From NCBI GenBank assembly GCA_020523885.1, contig JAJAPY010000005.1, forward strand, positions 1 to 64,000: a DNA stretch of 64,000 nucleotides, read 5' to 3'. Origin of the DNA: Candidatus Liberimonas magnetica (GTDB lineage Bacteria > Elusimicrobiota > Endomicrobiia > Endomicrobiales > JAFGIL01). Made by a program: the position numbers and the translations under genes. The notes below the pieces were generated by a model that was not told the DNA's origin, made no database searches, and saw nothing but the letters and a program-made list of their open reading frames with translations. Shown piece after piece: positions 62,196 through 64,000 of the stretch (positions are counted from its first letter, which is position 1; each line of letters begins with the position of its first letter).

Positions 62196-62984
62196 TCATA
62201 TTCTTTCATCAAATTTGGAATACAACAGACTTGCAAAAAAAAGGAAATGAATTGCTCTTTCTTTTGTAATATTTACAATTTCGTGTGCTTTTGGATTCCT
62301 TATAGCAGTCATAGCTCCTGCAAATATCTCCATATATCCTTGTTGAATATTTTTCCCAGTTTCAGTAGATAAATCATCTAAAGTTATGATAGGGTTGTTA
62401 GGTGAAAACGCTTTATGCATGAGGTCCGAACCATCTAATTCTTTTCCTGTCTTCTTTTTTACTACATCCTTAATCTTATTGTTTAAATCTTTCAATATGG
62501 TTTCTACCGCATCTGCATAATGTTTACTTTCAAAACGACTTTTTGCATTTGTTATTACTGAAGGATGTAACAAATCCCAGAAAGAAATTTCCTTATCTTT
62601 AGATTCAAAACTAATATATTCTTCCTTTTCCTTTAGTCTTTCGATGAGACCTTCCAACATTGATATTGTTTGAGGTATACCATCAACAAATCTTCTATGT
62701 CGTTCATAATCAGGCAGATTAAAAGCAACCCCACCATGCCAAATTGCATGATATTGATGTTTTTTGAATTCAGGAGAATTCGTGCCAAATATTTCACGAA
62801 TAGTTTCCCTAATATTCAACTCGATAGTTTCAATTGTTGCATCTGAATGCTTCGTGTTTTTTGAATCAATAGATTTTACATCATTAATTCTTTTATTCAA
62901 TTTACTTATTCCAACATCTATCTCTGTTTTCGTAAATTCCTTAATTTCAATGATTTCTCCTTCAACTTTTCTTTTCTGCGTCAT
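62196..62984 (-). CDS. TIGR02391 (Ymh-like) protein
   Basis: A 262-residue protein. The C-terminal half fits TIGR02391: LLHPSVITNAKSRFESKHYADAVE, LDGSDLMHKAFS, and IRNPKAHEI with the RN-x3-H element of HEPN-like folds. These proteins are common in defence islands and next to restriction genes; activity is not defined. The first half is helical. TTAAGGAGATAATA precedes the ATG. Confidence 0.78.
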   Translation of the reverse strand: MTQKRKVEGEIIEIKEFTKTEIDVGISKLNKRINDVKSIDSKNTKHSDATIETIELNIRETIREIFGTNSPEFKKHQYHAIWHGGVAFNLPDYERHRRFVDGIPQTISMLEGLIERLKEKEEYISFESKDKEISFWDLLHPSVITNAKSRFESKHYADAVETILKDLNNKIKDVVKKKTGKELDGSDLMHKAFSPNNPIITLDDLSTETGKNIQQGYMEIFAGAMTAIRNPKAHEIVNITKERAIHFLFFASLLYSKFDERI

Positions 62985-63103
62985 TATTATCTCCTTAAAA
63001 ATATATGCTATATATTAGTGTGATTTAGGGATGACCTTAAACTATTAAGTTAAACTTTAAGACATATTTCCGTTTAAGTCATAATGGTATCGTATGACAT
63101 ATT

Positions 63104-63562
63104 CTATTTGTCTTTGCTATACCTTTTAACCGCTAAATCCCTAATTCCATCTCTTAAAATGTCCTTTATCATGCCTTCCCAGCCCTTATTATCACACATT
63201 CCAAAGTAAGAGTACTGCCAGTATTCCTTTGTATAAAGGCTATCTCCGAGATCTTTGTCAAACCCAAAACCTATTAACCTAAGATAGAACTGGCAAGCAA
63301 ATATACCTTGAAGCTCTTTTGCCCGCTTTATATTGACCGAGAGTGTATATTTGCTGTCTTTGCTTATTTTCAGCTCAGGGATGCTTGTCTTTAAGATAGA
63401 TTGTATCTCTTTTTCTATCTTTTCGCTATTTCCTTCCCAGGATGTGTCAATATGCAGTTTTACGTCTTTAATAAGATAAAGTTTTACTCCCTTATCTTCC
63501 GCGGATACGTTACTTATTAATACGAAGCTTAACAAAATAAAGGCTAATCTTTTCATTGTCAT
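63104..63562 (-). CDS. Exported protein of unknown function
   Basis: A 152-residue protein with a signal peptide (MKRLAFILLSFVLISNVSA) and a mature domain with KLYLIKDVKLHIDTSWEG and an aromatic cluster EYWQYSYFGMC. Probably periplasmic. No family recognised. Start may be 63562 or 63556, both ATG in frame. Confidence 0.55.
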   Translation of the reverse strand: MTMKRLAFILLSFVLISNVSAEDKGVKLYLIKDVKLHIDTSWEGNSEKIEKEIQSILKTSIPELKISKDSKYTLSVNIKRAKELQGIFACQFYLRLIGFGFDKDLGDSLYTKEYWQYSYFGMCDNKGWEGMIKDILRDGIRDLAVKRYSKDK

Positions 63563-63592
63563 AAGATAAAACTATTATTTTCTAAAACACCG

Positions 63593-63769
63593 TTATCCTA
63601 AATCTCTTAAATTTTGAGTTGCTTTCTTAAGCCCTAACCCAGAAGCTTTTTTAAAGTTCTCTCCCTTTGATTTCAATGCCTTCATATACAACCCTTCAAC
63701 AGACGTGCTACTATGCACATTTATACAACAAATAACAAGAGCAATCACTATTAAATCGATTTTCTTCAT
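63593..63769 (-). CDS. Small exported peptide (58 residues)
   Basis: Begins MKKIDLIVIALVICCINVHS, a signal peptide, followed by a short basic mature part (LKSKGENFKKASGLGLKKAT). It lies between two other small genes on the same strand. No family recognised; ribosome site not clear. Confidence 0.45.
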   Translation of the reverse strand: MKKIDLIVIALVICCINVHSSTSVEGLYMKALKSKGENFKKASGLGLKKATQNLRDLG

Positions 63770-63781
63770 ATTAAATATGTA

Positions 63782-64000
63782 CTATTTTCCTATTTTATTC
63801 ATTTTACTCAACGTTTTGTTTGTTTCTTCAATATTTGAGTTTAATGTTTCAATGTGTTCCTTAAAAATAGATGGATCTGTTTTTAGTACCGCTAGTTCCA
63901 TTTTGTATAATGCTATTGCGTCATGAAGGTATTTTGTATTATTTTTAAGTACAGAAAGCTCACGAAAAGCAAATGCCGAATTATTTAATGCAAGGCAGTA
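63782..64000 (-). CDS. Partial helical protein cut by the window edge
   Basis: The last 72 residues of a gene that continues beyond 64000: AFAFRELSVLKNNTKYLHDA, AIALYKMELAVLKTDPSIFK, then KEHIETLNSNIEETNKTLSK. The spacing resembles TPR-like or coiled-coil repeats. No family recognised. Confidence 0.55.
   Translation of the reverse strand, partial: YCLALNNSAFAFRELSVLKNNTKYLHDAIALYKMELAVLKTDPSIFKEHIETLNSNIEETNKTLSKMNKIGK

Noticed and set aside
20332-63784. Complete prophage
   Set aside because: No terminase, portal, capsid, tail or lysis gene could be recognised in the visible part.

Overview
The window looks like chromosome from an AT-rich, Gram-negative, anaerobic bacterium with the Wood-Ljungdahl pathway. 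Gene order and domain style resemble uncultured phyla such as Omnitrophota or Elusimicrobiota; this is an inference from gene content, not a placement. A lipobox protein, a PorV-like barrel and secreted multidomain proteins point to an outer membrane.

Region 1 (1-17.7 kb, mostly + strand) is host-like. After a RelE-type toxin-antitoxin pair comes a divergent MetH-activation-like protein, RlmD, a core-MetE-like methyltransferase, CooC, the CO dehydrogenase CooS, a CooF-like ferredoxin and a flavin NAD(P) oxidoreductase. This would move electrons between CO/CO2 and NAD(P)H. A patch of phage-like debris (ORF6N remnant, tandem repeats, BRO-N gene) separates it from the second block: AcsB, AcsD, AcsC and the corrinoid activator RACo, which make and activate acetyl-CoA synthase and the corrinoid protein. 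RmuC follows. No AcsE methyltransferase gene lies in the window. Short palindromic repeats are scattered here; one lies inside the RACo reading frame.

Region 2 (17.7-20.3 kb) holds two truncated 5' halves of a tRNA-Glu(CUC) gene, each cut in the anticodon loop. They read as att scars of two tandem integrations: a roughly 2 kb unit with an AAA/DUF4143 ATPase, and a large element running past the right edge.

Region 3 (20.3-64 kb) is almost entirely minus strand and is read as that large element. It starts with an AEP primase fused to a Cys-rich helicase, next to three long direct repeats that could be an origin. Then come secreted and envelope proteins (lipoprotein, DnaJ-TPR membrane protein, PorV-like barrel, 1045-residue subtilase with a separate propeptide-like protein), and a module with MoxR ATPase, VWA/metallopeptidase protein, DUF932, DUF6573, a Cas4-like nuclease and many small genes. 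That module is punctuated by near-perfect intrinsic terminators.

From 43.5 kb there is a defence island: HEPN protein, type III restriction-modification, GIY-YIG-RAMA protein, SLOG-like protein, TrlF PHP-ATPase, HEPN/Toprim protein, a two-gene cassette (zinc-ribbon deoxyribosyltransferase/TIR-like protein plus tandem RusA-like protein) between long direct repeats, RES-domain protein and TIGR02391 protein. No integrase, relaxase, capsid, tail or terminase gene is visible, so plasmid-like, ICE-like or phage-like origin is undecided.
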